Shown here: positions 7,211-15,517 of the stretch, piece by piece
Layout: each line of letters begins with the position of its first letter
Position numbering within the stretch: position 1 is the first letter of the stretch
Assembly: GCF_030068615.1 (NCBI RefSeq)
Contig: NZ_JASJOC010000003.1
Span: 186,001-250,000 of the forward strand
Source: Halostagnicola sp. A-GB9-2
GTDB lineage: Archaea; Halobacteriota; Halobacteria; Halobacteriales; Natrialbaceae
Length of the DNA: 64,000 bases
Direction of reading: 5' to 3'
The notes under the pieces: model-generated
Told to the model about the DNA's origin: nothing
The model's database searches: none
What the model saw: the letters and a program-made list of their open reading frames with translations, nothing else
Translations under genes and position numbers: made by a program

Positions 7211-7484
7211 CTCGTTATTAAACGGTTTTGCGCACCAGTATAACATGAACTCGAATAACCTCGCTATATTGTACCGTTTCGCCTATCCGCTTCAATTAGG
7301 AAGAGGTGCTGTGTGGTGCCTACTAGTGAGAGAAGATGTATTGAACCGTATTCCGAGAGGATGGTGTCGCGTTTCTGGTTGCTCCCGACGGAGTGGGTCA
7401 GCCGAAAATACGCGAACGGAGCAGGCGTGCGATGAGCATACTGCAAGCTATAAGTTTGCATCGGCTCCACCACTCGAGTAGCAG

Positions 7485-7700
7485 ATGGCGACCGAATATC
7501 AGGAGTTCTCGAGCGACGGCGAGCGAATCGTACAGATAAAGCGAGGCGGAAACATCTGGTCGTTTCAGGTGCTCGACGACGACCACCTCGACGCAAAGTC
7601 GGATGCGGCCGCGTTCGTGACCGACGAGGATGGACAGCTTCCGGATCCGGTCAGGAGGAAGCTCGAGGCGGAGGGCTGGGAGCAGATCGATCTGGACTGA
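7485..7700 (+). CDS. Small conserved acidic protein, function unknown
   Basis: The 71-residue protein (MATEYQEFSSDGERIVQI...) has a predicted beta-rich N-terminal half (GNIWSFQVLDD) and a C-terminal region ending LPDPVRRKLEAEGWEQIDLD. Its acidity and codon use are typical haloarchaeal, which supports a real gene. I do not recognise a family with a known role. It is convergent with the next gene. Confidence 0.65.
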   Translation: MATEYQEFSSDGERIVQIKRGGNIWSFQVLDDDHLDAKSDAAAFVTDEDGQLPDPVRRKLEAEGWEQIDLD

Positions 7701-7752
7701 GTCAGCGGTTCGAATTAACTCAGGGACGGCTGCGTCGCGATTTCGAACTGAG

Positions 7753-8154
7753 TCAGAAACGCGAGCTGACGGTCGTCTCTGTGGGCTCCCGATGACCGCC
7801 GACCGACCGCCGATCGGCCGCGAGATCGGGATGGACCCACTCGAGGTAGTACCGGTGGTGAGCGAGCCAGTCCTCGAGGTCGCGGCCCGTCCAGATGGTG
7901 CCGATTTTGGGGAGCCGGCCGTCGACGCAGACCTCGTGGATGGTGAGTTCGTTGCCGGTCGCAGACGTGCGTTTTTCGTGGAGCAACACCTCGTTTCCGC
8001 GGCGTCGGAAGCCGATGACCCGGTAGCCGACGCTGTGTTTTCTCGCGAGTTCCTGGGCGATTCGTTCGGTATCGCCCGTACGATCGCACTGGGTTAGGTA
8101 CCGACGGAGTTCGTTTTGGAGCGTTTCTGCTTCACACGGTGTCGTCTGTGCCAT
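7753..8154 (-). CDS. Conserved haloarchaeal protein, function unknown
   Basis: The 133-residue product has an N-terminal helical part (LQNELRRYLTQCDRTGDTERI). The more conserved-looking centre includes YRVIGFRRRGNEVLL and an end with IWTGRDLEDWLAHHRYYLEW. There is no signal peptide or membrane segment. The sequence composition supports a real gene, but no function is recognised. It is divergent from the VOC gene at 8366. Confidence 0.65.
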   Translation of the reverse strand: MAQTTPCEAETLQNELRRYLTQCDRTGDTERIAQELARKHSVGYRVIGFRRRGNEVLLHEKRTSATGNELTIHEVCVDGRLPKIGTIWTGRDLEDWLAHHRYYLEWVHPDLAADRRSVGGHREPTETTVSSRF

Positions 8155-8365
8155 GGAGGAGTGGACGGTGGGGAAGGGGTTATTCTCGAGGGGACGGGTT
8201 CCGTTTCCGATTTTGACGCTTCGACGAACGGTCGTTCCAATCGATTGTTCGCAGTCTCTCTCGAGCGACCTCCTTCGGTCTACCTTTCGCCTGCAGACTC
8301 GCTCCTATATCGTGTCAGACTGCGTAGAATCCTCGGGGAAATACCCCTCCACGGAGATTCACAAT

Positions 8366-8776
8366 ATGACGCACGTACTCAATTGGTTCGAACTCCCCAG
8401 TACCGACTTCGACAGGGCAATTGACTTTTATTCGATCGTTCTCGAGCGCGATATCGAGGTTCACTCGCCCGAGGACGACGACCCCGCCGGACGGGCCGGC
8501 ATGTTCGATACCGAGGACGGAGAAGTCGGTGGCATGATCGTCGAAGCCGACGAGTATACGACAGAAAGTGGCGATACGATCGGTTATCACCCGATGGACG
8601 ACGGACTCATGATCTATCTGACCGTCGACGGCGATCTGGACGACGTAGTCGCTCGAGTCGAATCGAACGGGGGCGAGACTCTCATTCCGAAAGAACCGAT
8701 CCCCGAGATGGGCGGCAACTACGCGGTTATTACGGATTCCGAGGGGAACCGGGTCGGACTGGTATCCGAGGACTAA
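8366..8776 (+). CDS. VOC-superfamily (glyoxalase/bleomycin-resistance-like) protein
   Basis: The 136-residue protein begins MTHVLNWFELPSTDFDRAIDFYSIVL, the beta-alpha start of the VOC fold, and ends with the matching second module (GGNYAVITDSEGNRVGLVSE). VOC proteins bind a metal and act as dioxygenases, isomerases or binding proteins; the substrate cannot be inferred. The frame is open upstream to 8153 but that part lacks family similarity, so ATG 8366 is chosen. It is one of three VOC proteins in the window. Confidence 0.85.
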   Translation: MTHVLNWFELPSTDFDRAIDFYSIVLERDIEVHSPEDDDPAGRAGMFDTEDGEVGGMIVEADEYTTESGDTIGYHPMDDGLMIYLTVDGDLDDVVARVESNGGETLIPKEPIPEMGGNYAVITDSEGNRVGLVSED

Positions 8777-9071
8777 CGTCTGGATACGTCTTTCTTTTCG
8801 AGAGTGCTTTCGATTCGGCGTGAGCGCCTCGGTTTCCGTGTGCTGTTCCCGCCGGCGTTCGATCGCAGTCGGAGATAACACTGTTTCTTTCCAACTACTT
8901 GAGGACCCACCTCCCCTCGAGTCACACCACATTGGCGGTGGTTTCCGGTGATCATCTCGAGTCCCTCGATCACCGTCGAAATCGTCGAGACGCTCGAGTC
9001 TCATGGGATCGCGATCCTACCTGCTCAACTGAGCGACTAGGCCTGCAGTGACGGGAAACGAGAGTGGGCCG

Positions 9072-9620
9072 TTAGGATGTACGTTCAGTCACTTTCCGCA
9101 CACCGACACCGATGAGGTACGCGAGGCCACCCAGAACGAGCGCGCCAGCGAGCGCGTACAGGGGGCCGTGGGTAAGCCCCTCCTGCAGTTCGCCTGACGG
9201 ATCGAGTTTGTAGGCGAGCAGTCGGGGCGGCGTGTAGCGTGTGTCCATCGACCACCGGAGGTAGCCGACGAGCGGCGGAACCACGAATCGCCAGAGGATC
9301 GCGAGGAAAACGGCACCGAGGCCCGCGAGGACGCCGGCACGGGCCAACCCCGCGTAGAGGGCGATCCCTAGCGCCAGATACAGGGGCCAGAAGCCGAGGA
9401 CGAGGTCGTACTCGAGCAAGAACGCTACCGAAGCAAGGATCGGGAGTGTGAGCGCGAGCACTCCCGCCCGGATACGCGGCGAGCGGTCGCCCAGGAGCGC
9501 GTCTCGAGCGTTCACACTCAGATATCTGAGTTCGGCCTGATAACCGTTTGGCACGCTCGAGTCGAACCGCTCGAAGGACGTCCTCGAATCAACTCGTCGG
9601 CTTCGCTCCGGTCTACTCAA
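9072..9620 (-). CDS. Integral membrane protein, function unknown
   Basis: The 182-residue product has a charged N-terminus of about 50 residues. Four or five hydrophobic helices follow (AGVLALTLPILASVAFLL, LGFWPLYLALGIALYAGLA, LAGLGAVFLAILWRFVV, LYALAGALVLGGLAYLIGV). Between the last helices lies a soluble stretch (YTPPRLLAYKLDPSGELQEG). No family with a known function is recognised. The first 40 residues are arginine-rich and the true start may be further in. The gap 8777-9071 before it holds nothing recognisable. Confidence 0.65.
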   Translation of the reverse strand: MSRPERSRRVDSRTSFERFDSSVPNGYQAELRYLSVNARDALLGDRSPRIRAGVLALTLPILASVAFLLEYDLVLGFWPLYLALGIALYAGLARAGVLAGLGAVFLAILWRFVVPPLVGYLRWSMDTRYTPPRLLAYKLDPSGELQEGLTHGPLYALAGALVLGGLAYLIGVGVRKVTERTS

Positions 9621-9714
9621 GCGGCTAGTACTCGGTGATGACCCGGTCAGGAGTGACTGCGATGCCGACTCCGTCCTTACGGCGACTCCGCACGGATCCG
9701 ATCGACTCCCGCGC

Positions 9715-9870
9715 TCACACTGCGCGCTGGAAGTCGGTGCTCTCGCAGTCGCTGCACTCGTTGGCTCCGTTTTCCAGAATCCCGGCGTACGGTGAGAGAA
9801 ACATCACCAGGTCGTCGCCACAGTTCCCACAGACACCCGTTACTTTCGTTACCCCTGGATAGAGATCCAT
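9715..9870 (-). CDS. 51-residue zinc-finger (CxxC...CxxC) small protein
   Basis: This short gene encodes a protein with two zinc-knuckle pairs: GVCGNCGDD (C14, C17) and ECSDCEST (C39, C42). The spacing suits a single zinc ribbon. Small zinc-ribbon proteins of 40-70 residues are numerous in haloarchaea and some affect growth, motility or biofilm formation. The start is ATG at 9870 on the minus strand. An AT-rich TTTATCG element about 33 bases upstream could be its TATA box. Its role is unknown. Confidence 0.7.
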   Translation of the reverse strand: MDLYPGVTKVTGVCGNCGDDLVMFLSPYAGILENGANECSDCESTDFQRAV

Positions 9871-9968
9871 GGTCGTGTGTTACATTATCATTGTGCACGA
9901 TAAAGCTTACCACATAGGTTCGGGCTATGGCGGACCATCGGTGCTTGGTTAACGGCGGTTAATGCAAA

Positions 9969-9981
9969 TGTATATATATTA
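9969..9981 (+). promoter_or_regulatory. AT-rich promoter element upstream of the permease
   Basis: TGTATATATATTA is the strongest TATA-like sequence in the gap before the permease gene. It lies about 105 bases before the start codon, so it would produce a long leader. It may alternatively be a regulatory site. Confidence 0.35.
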
Positions 9982-10084
9982 ACGAGAGAGAGGTTATCTA
10001 CTCCATTGGCGTTATTCTGGTAACAATTTGTCACGGGAGATACATTGAAGGTGCATTGGGTGTCATACTCTATCGTGATAGTTG

Positions 10085-11533
10085 ATGCCCGCTGAGGACT
10101 ACAAATTGATCAACGAACAGGTGGGGCCGATCGCAGCGGTCGCGTTGCTGATCGGAACGGCGGTGGGGATGAGTATTTTTATCGTACCGACGCAGATGGC
10201 GGCCTCCGCGGGGCCGTCGATCACGCTCGCGATTCTCGCGTCCGTTATCCCGATGATCCTTGGGGTGTTATTACTCTTACAGCTCGGGGGGTCGATTCCG
10301 GTCGCCGGCGGGACCTACGTCTACGCCTCGAGACTCGTCGGTCCGTACTGGGGGTTTCTGGGAATCGCGGTTCCTGTGATGGCCGTCTGGTCGTACCTTC
10401 TGTTCGCGGCGCTTGGCTTCGCTGAGTACTTGCCCGTCTTTATCGAGACGCCCGTCGTCGTCGCCGTCTGGCTCCTGCTCACGGCGTTTCTGGCGCTCAA
10501 CTACGTGGGTATCCAGATGGCCGCGAAGATCCAGATCGGACTCGTCTGCGTCTTGATCGCCGCGATGATCACCTTCATCGTCGGCGGCTTCTCCTCGATG
10601 GACACTGCGAACTTCACGCCGCTGTTCCCCGCCGGCGAGGGCGAACCGTTCGCCGAGGGCCTCGGTCCGTTTTTCCTCGCCATCGTCACGCTGTACATTC
10701 CCTTCCAGGGGTTCGCGATGATCATCGAAATCGGCGAGGAGATCGAGGAGCCGGCGAAGAACATCCCTCGAGTGCTCGCGGTCGGCATGACCCTCGTCGC
10801 CGTGTTGACCATCGGCGTCATCGTCGCGCTCGTGGGGGCCGTTCCGTGGGAGCAGGTCGCCCAGGACGGAGAGGCCGTCGACGGCGGGCTTGCGGCGGTC
10901 AGCGAGGGGGTCCTTCCGGGATGGGCGATCGCCTTCATCGCCTTCGGCGCGCTCGTCGCGGCCGCCACGACGGTCAACACCCTGTTGACCTCCTACTCTC
11001 GGACGATCATGCGCGCGGCTCGAGACGATGTCGTTCCGGAGTTCTTCGCGGGGATCCACGACGGGTTCAACACGCCGCACCGAGCGCTCCTCTTGCTCGG
11101 GCTCCCGCCGTTGCTCGTCGCCCCCTTTACTGGAGCTCTCGACGGGGTTCTCGCCGTCGATATCCTCGACTGGCTGGTCACGGTGACGGTGACGGGTATC
11201 TTCATCGCCTTCATGATCAGTGGCGTCGCGCTCTGGAACCTCCCGAAGGTGTTCCCGCAACGCTACGAGTACTCGTTTTACAAACTCCCGATGCCGGTGC
11301 TCAAGGTCGTCGCGGTTGGGAACGTCGTCGCCTCCGGGATATTTATGGTGCTGGTCGCCGCCAGCGCGCCCTCCGCGCTCGTCTTCGTGTTCTCGTGGAT
11401 CGCCCTCGTTACGGGGCTGTACGTCTACCGCATCCGAGCGGCCGAAAAGAACGGAGAGGACCTCCGCGAACGGATGGCGCTGTTACACAAACACGAAACG
11501 ATCGGCGGCGGGAGTGGCGACGGCGACGACTGA
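10085..11533 (+). CDS. APC-superfamily amino-acid permease
   Basis: The 482-residue product has about twelve transmembrane helices. The N-terminal signature is GPIAAVALLIGTAVGMSIFIVP followed by PVAGGTYVYASRLVGP, typical of the amino acid-polyamine-organocation family. It should import (or exchange) amino acids or amines; specificity is not evident. A soluble C-terminal tail of about 35 residues ends in a glycine/aspartate-rich stretch. ATG at 10085 is preferred to the adjacent in-frame TTG at 10082. Confidence 0.88.
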   Translation: MPAEDYKLINEQVGPIAAVALLIGTAVGMSIFIVPTQMAASAGPSITLAILASVIPMILGVLLLLQLGGSIPVAGGTYVYASRLVGPYWGFLGIAVPVMAVWSYLLFAALGFAEYLPVFIETPVVVAVWLLLTAFLALNYVGIQMAAKIQIGLVCVLIAAMITFIVGGFSSMDTANFTPLFPAGEGEPFAEGLGPFFLAIVTLYIPFQGFAMIIEIGEEIEEPAKNIPRVLAVGMTLVAVLTIGVIVALVGAVPWEQVAQDGEAVDGGLAAVSEGVLPGWAIAFIAFGALVAAATTVNTLLTSYSRTIMRAARDDVVPEFFAGIHDGFNTPHRALLLLGLPPLLVAPFTGALDGVLAVDILDWLVTVTVTGIFIAFMISGVALWNLPKVFPQRYEYSFYKLPMPVLKVVAVGNVVASGIFMVLVAASAPSALVFVFSWIALVTGLYVYRIRAAEKNGEDLRERMALLHKHETIGGGSGDGDD

Positions 11534-11647
11534 ACTCGAGCACCGAACTTCTTCGACGTGTTTGGCTTGCTCCTCCCGGTTGATCGCTTCCACAATTTTC
11601 TCGAGGGCGCTCTCGAATCGGAAGCCGCGATCGGATCCGATCGGCCG

Positions 11648-12286
11648 TCAGTATCCGACGCCGAGTTGCGTGTGGATCGCATCGCCGCTTTCGAGTTCGT
11701 CGACGAACGCGACGGCGAAGTCCTCCATCGAGATGTGACTCTCGCCGTCGTCGGTGGCCACGAGCTGTCCCTCGGCGGTTCGGTACTCGCCGGTCCGCTC
11801 ACCGGGCTCGATTCGGGCCGCCGGCGCGACGTACGACCACTCGAGGTCGTCGGCGTCGCGAATCTCCTCGAGGGCGTCGATGTGTGCCTGTGCGAGGGGA
11901 ACGAGATCGTCCGGGAACTCGTCGGTCTCGATGAGTTTCGTGTCCAGGCCGACGCTCAGTCCTCCCGCGCCGCCGGTCCAGACGAGGCGGTCGACGTCCG
12001 TTCGCCCAACTCCTGTGATGAGGGTATCCGCCATTTGGGGGAGGATGTCGACTTCCTCGTTTTTTGCGGGGCCGAGCGCCGATGCGACCGCATCGTGTCC
12101 CGCGGCGAGGTCGGCGACGTCGTCCGCGTCGGTCGCGTCGCCGGCAACCGCTTCGACGTTTGGATCATCGACCCCTTCGATCTCGCCGCTTCGAGAAACG
12201 CCGGTTACCTCGTGACCGCGCTCCGTGAGTTCGTCCGTTATTCGCCGTCCGATTCGTCCGCTCGCGCCGAATAGGAGTACGTTCAT
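11648..12286 (-). CDS. NAD(P)-binding protein, NmrA/SDR-a5 type
   Basis: The 212-residue protein starts MNVLLFGASGRIGRRI, the GxxGxxG dinucleotide-binding motif of atypical short-chain dehydrogenases. It continues with GDATDADDVADLAAGHDAVASALG and the late LEWSYVAPAA segment seen in flavin-reductase/NmrA-like proteins. Substrate is unknown. The frame is open 48 codons upstream but the Rossmann fold begins at the chosen ATG. An AT-rich element lies at about 12320-12335 upstream. Confidence 0.85.
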   Translation of the reverse strand: MNVLLFGASGRIGRRITDELTERGHEVTGVSRSGEIEGVDDPNVEAVAGDATDADDVADLAAGHDAVASALGPAKNEEVDILPQMADTLITGVGRTDVDRLVWTGGAGGLSVGLDTKLIETDEFPDDLVPLAQAHIDALEEIRDADDLEWSYVAPAARIEPGERTGEYRTAEGQLVATDDGESHISMEDFAVAFVDELESGDAIHTQLGVGY

Positions 12287-12564
12287 GATGTTTTTCGTGG
12301 CTATTGGTATTGTCTCCCACAGTAAAATAAAATATGGTCTCTGTGGAGCGGACCTCTCGAGAAAGCCAGTTCGTTCGGCAAACGGCGGTAATTCTTCCCA
12401 CCCAAGAGACCGCTTTGATTCGACGGACACAGTCGCGTAGCAACTATGAACGTAGGATCGTTATCACCGACCGTCGACGGTGGTGAAGAGAAACCGCGTT
12501 GAACGGCAGTTGGAAGCGCCACTCGTCTCGGCGATCTGAGTCCCTGTACCCTCGACCGGTGCCG

Positions 12565-12978
12565 TTACTCTGCTCCGCCGGGACTCGGCGTCTCGACGTG
12601 GGAAAGATAGGCCGTGAGGTCCGAAGTCGTGATGATTCCGATGACGCCTTCGTCGCCGTTTACCACCGGAACGTGGTGGAAGCCGTGCTCGACCATCACG
12701 TCCGCAACTTCTCGTATGCTGTCCTGTGCTGATGCCGTGATGACGTCCGTCGTCATATAGCGCGAGACTTCGGTCTCGGCTTTGGGATAGCTCTCGGCGA
12801 CGATCGTGATGAAGTCCGTCGAGGTGAGAATACCCTCGAGCTGGTTCTGTTCGTCGACGACGACGACCGAGCCGATTTCGTTCTCGAGCATCCGTTGTCC
12901 CGCCTCTTCGACCAGCGTATCGGGGCTGACCGTGTGAAGGGACGTAGACATCAGTCTCGCGACGAAAATATCGTCCAT
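12565..12978 (-). CDS. CBS-domain pair protein
   Basis: The 137-residue protein is two CBS motifs and nothing else. The first is VARLMSTSLHTVSPDTLVEEA through GSVVVVDEQNQLEGILTSTDF. The second is SRYMTTDVITASAQDSIREVA through VPVVNGDEGVIGIITTSDL. CBS pairs bind adenine nucleotides and sense energy or ionic state. The partner is unknown. A TATA-like element at about 13000-13012 precedes it. Confidence 0.92.
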   Translation of the reverse strand: MDDIFVARLMSTSLHTVSPDTLVEEAGQRMLENEIGSVVVVDEQNQLEGILTSTDFITIVAESYPKAETEVSRYMTTDVITASAQDSIREVADVMVEHGFHHVPVVNGDEGVIGIITTSDLTAYLSHVETPSPGGAE

Positions 12979-13132
12979 GCAGATGTGTTATGCGTGAACA
13001 CTATAATGTGTATCGGAGCCGGATTGTTCCAACGCCGAACGTAATGGCTTCAGTTTATCCTCGAGTTGATGGATCGTGGACATCAACCCGGCAGATATAT
13101 TTCAACCGGAGACAGTCCGTCGTGCTTGCGTT

Positions 13133-13141
13133 TAAATACGA
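13133..13141 (+). promoter_or_regulatory. TATA box of the helicase-nuclease operon
   Basis: GTTTAAATAC is centred about 35 bases upstream of the ATG at 13172. It is the clearest TATA-like site in the gap and supports a single transcript for the three genes that follow. Confidence 0.55.
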
Positions 13142-13171
13142 GACGGCCACAAAGGATGACTAGACGAACCG

Positions 13172-15517
13172 ATGGTCGGAACCACACCCACCCTCGAGGG
13201 AACGCTCGCAGTCTTGCCGACGCTTTCCAGCGACCTCCTCGAGCTCGTCGCAACCGAGTACGATGCCCTCTGTCGGGAACACGGGTCGGGCAACGTCCTC
13301 GTCTTGAAGCGCCATCCGACCGGACTCGACCGTGTTCGCGAGGCGCTCGCCCGCGAGCGCACGACCGCGGCCAACGGAAGGAGTGCGGACGAGAACAGTG
13401 CAGGCGAAAACCCCGTGACTACCGGTCCCCGGTCGCCGCGTCTGGAGTCGCTTCCCGAGCACGCCTCGAAGGTCCTCGAGGAGTACGATCCGATGCTCGA
13501 CCGCCTCGAGTACGAAGAGCGGATCGAACTCATCTCGCTGGTTATCGACGGTGCGAGCCGGGACGTGCCGCCGTATCTCGAGCGGGCGGCCGACCACGAG
13601 AGCTTCGGCCGCGACGTCGGACAGCTGTTGCTCGAGGCGACGCGACAGCGGATCCGCCTCCGCCGCGACGAAGCTGATTCCGCCCGTTCCGATACGCAGA
13701 TCCCACCCGAGGAGCTCCACGACTGCCTCGAGTTCCTCTACGCGATGAACGACCGGTTCCACGAGGAACTCGACGCTCGGGGATACGTCGAACGTGCCGA
13801 CGTTGTCCCGAAGGCGGTCGACCTTCTCGAGGAGAACCGAGACGGCGTCCGCACCCGCATCACCTCGTCGTTCGACGCCGTGCTCGCGCTCGAATTCGAG
13901 GAGTTTCGCCATCTCGACCGACGGTACCTCGCCGCGCTCTCCCAGGACGCGACGCTCGTCTGTCTCGGCGAACCGCACGCGAGCACCGAGCGAACGCGGG
14001 TCGAACCCGGATCGCTCGAGGAAATCGCCGACGGGCTCGAGGTCGAATCCGTTTCCGAGCGACGAGCGACCGCCCCTGACGGTGAGCCAGATACCACTTC
14101 CAACGCCCGTCCCCCACACCGCCCGATCACGAAATTTCTCGCAACGGGACGAACGGCTGGATCGGACGAGACACGAACCGAACCAGGGACCGCTCGACGC
14201 ATCCGGGCTCGAACGCGTCGCGAGCAAGTCGATGCGGTCGCGACCGAGATCCAGTCGATCCGTGACCGACGGGACTCCCTTCGATACGACGACATCGCGG
14301 TCGCCGTCCCTCGAGTCGAACAGGTGCCCGAAACCCGAACGCGGCTTCGAGATGCCGCCATCCCGACGGCGACGATCGGCGTCCCTTCGCTCGCGGAGGA
14401 TCCGGCGGTCAACGAACTCTACGCCTTCGTCACGCTCCAGTGTGCTCGTGAGGACGGGATACTCCCCGCAGATTTTGGTGAATCAGAGCTACCGCAGACC
14501 CGTCGTGACACTCGTCGAAACGAAACACGAACCGTCGCATACGATCGCCTTGAGGCCCGCGTCGACGGATTTTCCTCGGACCTTCTTGAGGAGTGTGCCG
14601 GCGCGAGCGTCTCGAGATCGGTCGAGCGCTGGATCGTCCGAACGAACTTGAAAGGTCGAATCTCGAACAAGGAGGAGTGGGTCGACGCCAGAGAACAGTT
14701 CGAAGGTATCCAGCGGGTGCTCGAAATCGCTCGTTTCGTCGAGGAGACCGACCTCGTCGGCCCCGACTGGGAGGGGCTTCGGCGGATGCTCGAGCGGACG
14801 ATCAGGTACGACGCACCCCACGTCCACGCGGTCGACACCCGCGCTCCGACGGGCGGGGTGACGGTCTGTGCGATCGATGAACTGGCGTACGATCCACACG
14901 CCGTCGTCTTCCTGCTCGACGTGACCGAAGCGAACTACCCCGGTGACCCCGCACTCACGCAGCTGTTTCCGACGGCTTGGCTCCGCGAAATGTCTTACTA
15001 CCCGGCCGTCACCGATCCCGACCCGCGGGAGCTCGAGCGAACCTTCGAGCCGGTTGCAGACGCGGAGTCCGTCACGAATCCTTTCGAGACCTATCACGCC
15101 CAGCGCGCTCGCAGACGATTGGCGATCGGCACACGAGCGGCGACTGAGCGTCTCTACTGCTGTTCGTACGAACGCGGCTCGGGCGGGCTCCGCCGGACGC
15201 ACGACGAATCCCGCTATCTGAAACTCCTCGAGCGGGAACCGAACTGTTCGCTCAAGGACGTCGACGTGACGGGCAGAGAGGCGGCGATCTACGGCGAGTC
15301 GAACGCACTCGAGGCGCTGCTCGACCAGCCCCGCGGTGAACTCACTCGCCTCCTGCGGGAGGCAAGCACGGGTGGCGACGCCGACCTCGCCGAGACCGAA
15401 GCGCTGTTCGAAGAGATCGCGCTCGTTCTCGCGGAAGGCGATATCGACGAGGAACTTGAGACCGCGGTCTACTCCCAGTTTGAGTTCGCCGCGGGGGAGG
15501 TGAGTCGCCGTGAGTGA
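13172..15517 (+). CDS. AddB/RecC-like subunit: SF1-helicase-like protein without Walker A
   Basis: The 781-residue protein lacks a P-loop and a DExx box. It retains features placed like those of an SF1 helicase remnant. Around residue 373 is YDDIAVAVPRVEQVPETRTR (compare the motif IV/2B region of UvrD and AddA). Near residue 564 is TVCAIDELAYDPHAVVFLLD then TEANYPGD (the motif V position of AddB), and near 646 is ARRRLAIGTRAATERLYCCS (motif VI position). This pattern is that of AddB and RecC, the inactive helicases that read Chi. The stop overlaps the next gene by 8 bases. Assignment rests on motif order and on the two genes behind it. Confidence 0.7.
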   Translation: MVGTTPTLEGTLAVLPTLSSDLLELVATEYDALCREHGSGNVLVLKRHPTGLDRVREALARERTTAANGRSADENSAGENPVTTGPRSPRLESLPEHASKVLEEYDPMLDRLEYEERIELISLVIDGASRDVPPYLERAADHESFGRDVGQLLLEATRQRIRLRRDEADSARSDTQIPPEELHDCLEFLYAMNDRFHEELDARGYVERADVVPKAVDLLEENRDGVRTRITSSFDAVLALEFEEFRHLDRRYLAALSQDATLVCLGEPHASTERTRVEPGSLEEIADGLEVESVSERRATAPDGEPDTTSNARPPHRPITKFLATGRTAGSDETRTEPGTARRIRARTRREQVDAVATEIQSIRDRRDSLRYDDIAVAVPRVEQVPETRTRLRDAAIPTATIGVPSLAEDPAVNELYAFVTLQCAREDGILPADFGESELPQTRRDTRRNETRTVAYDRLEARVDGFSSDLLEECAGASVSRSVERWIVRTNLKGRISNKEEWVDAREQFEGIQRVLEIARFVEETDLVGPDWEGLRRMLERTIRYDAPHVHAVDTRAPTGGVTVCAIDELAYDPHAVVFLLDVTEANYPGDPALTQLFPTAWLREMSYYPAVTDPDPRELERTFEPVADAESVTNPFETYHAQRARRRLAIGTRAATERLYCCSYERGSGGLRRTHDESRYLKLLEREPNCSLKDVDVTGREAAIYGESNALEALLDQPRGELTRLLREASTGGDADLAETEALFEEIALVLAEGDIDEELETAVYSQFEFAAGEVSRRE

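Noticed and set aside
7245-7481. 78-codon ORF between the MITE and the 7485 gene
   Set aside because: The product is cysteine- and arginine-rich and not acidic, with no promoter or family support; probably chance.
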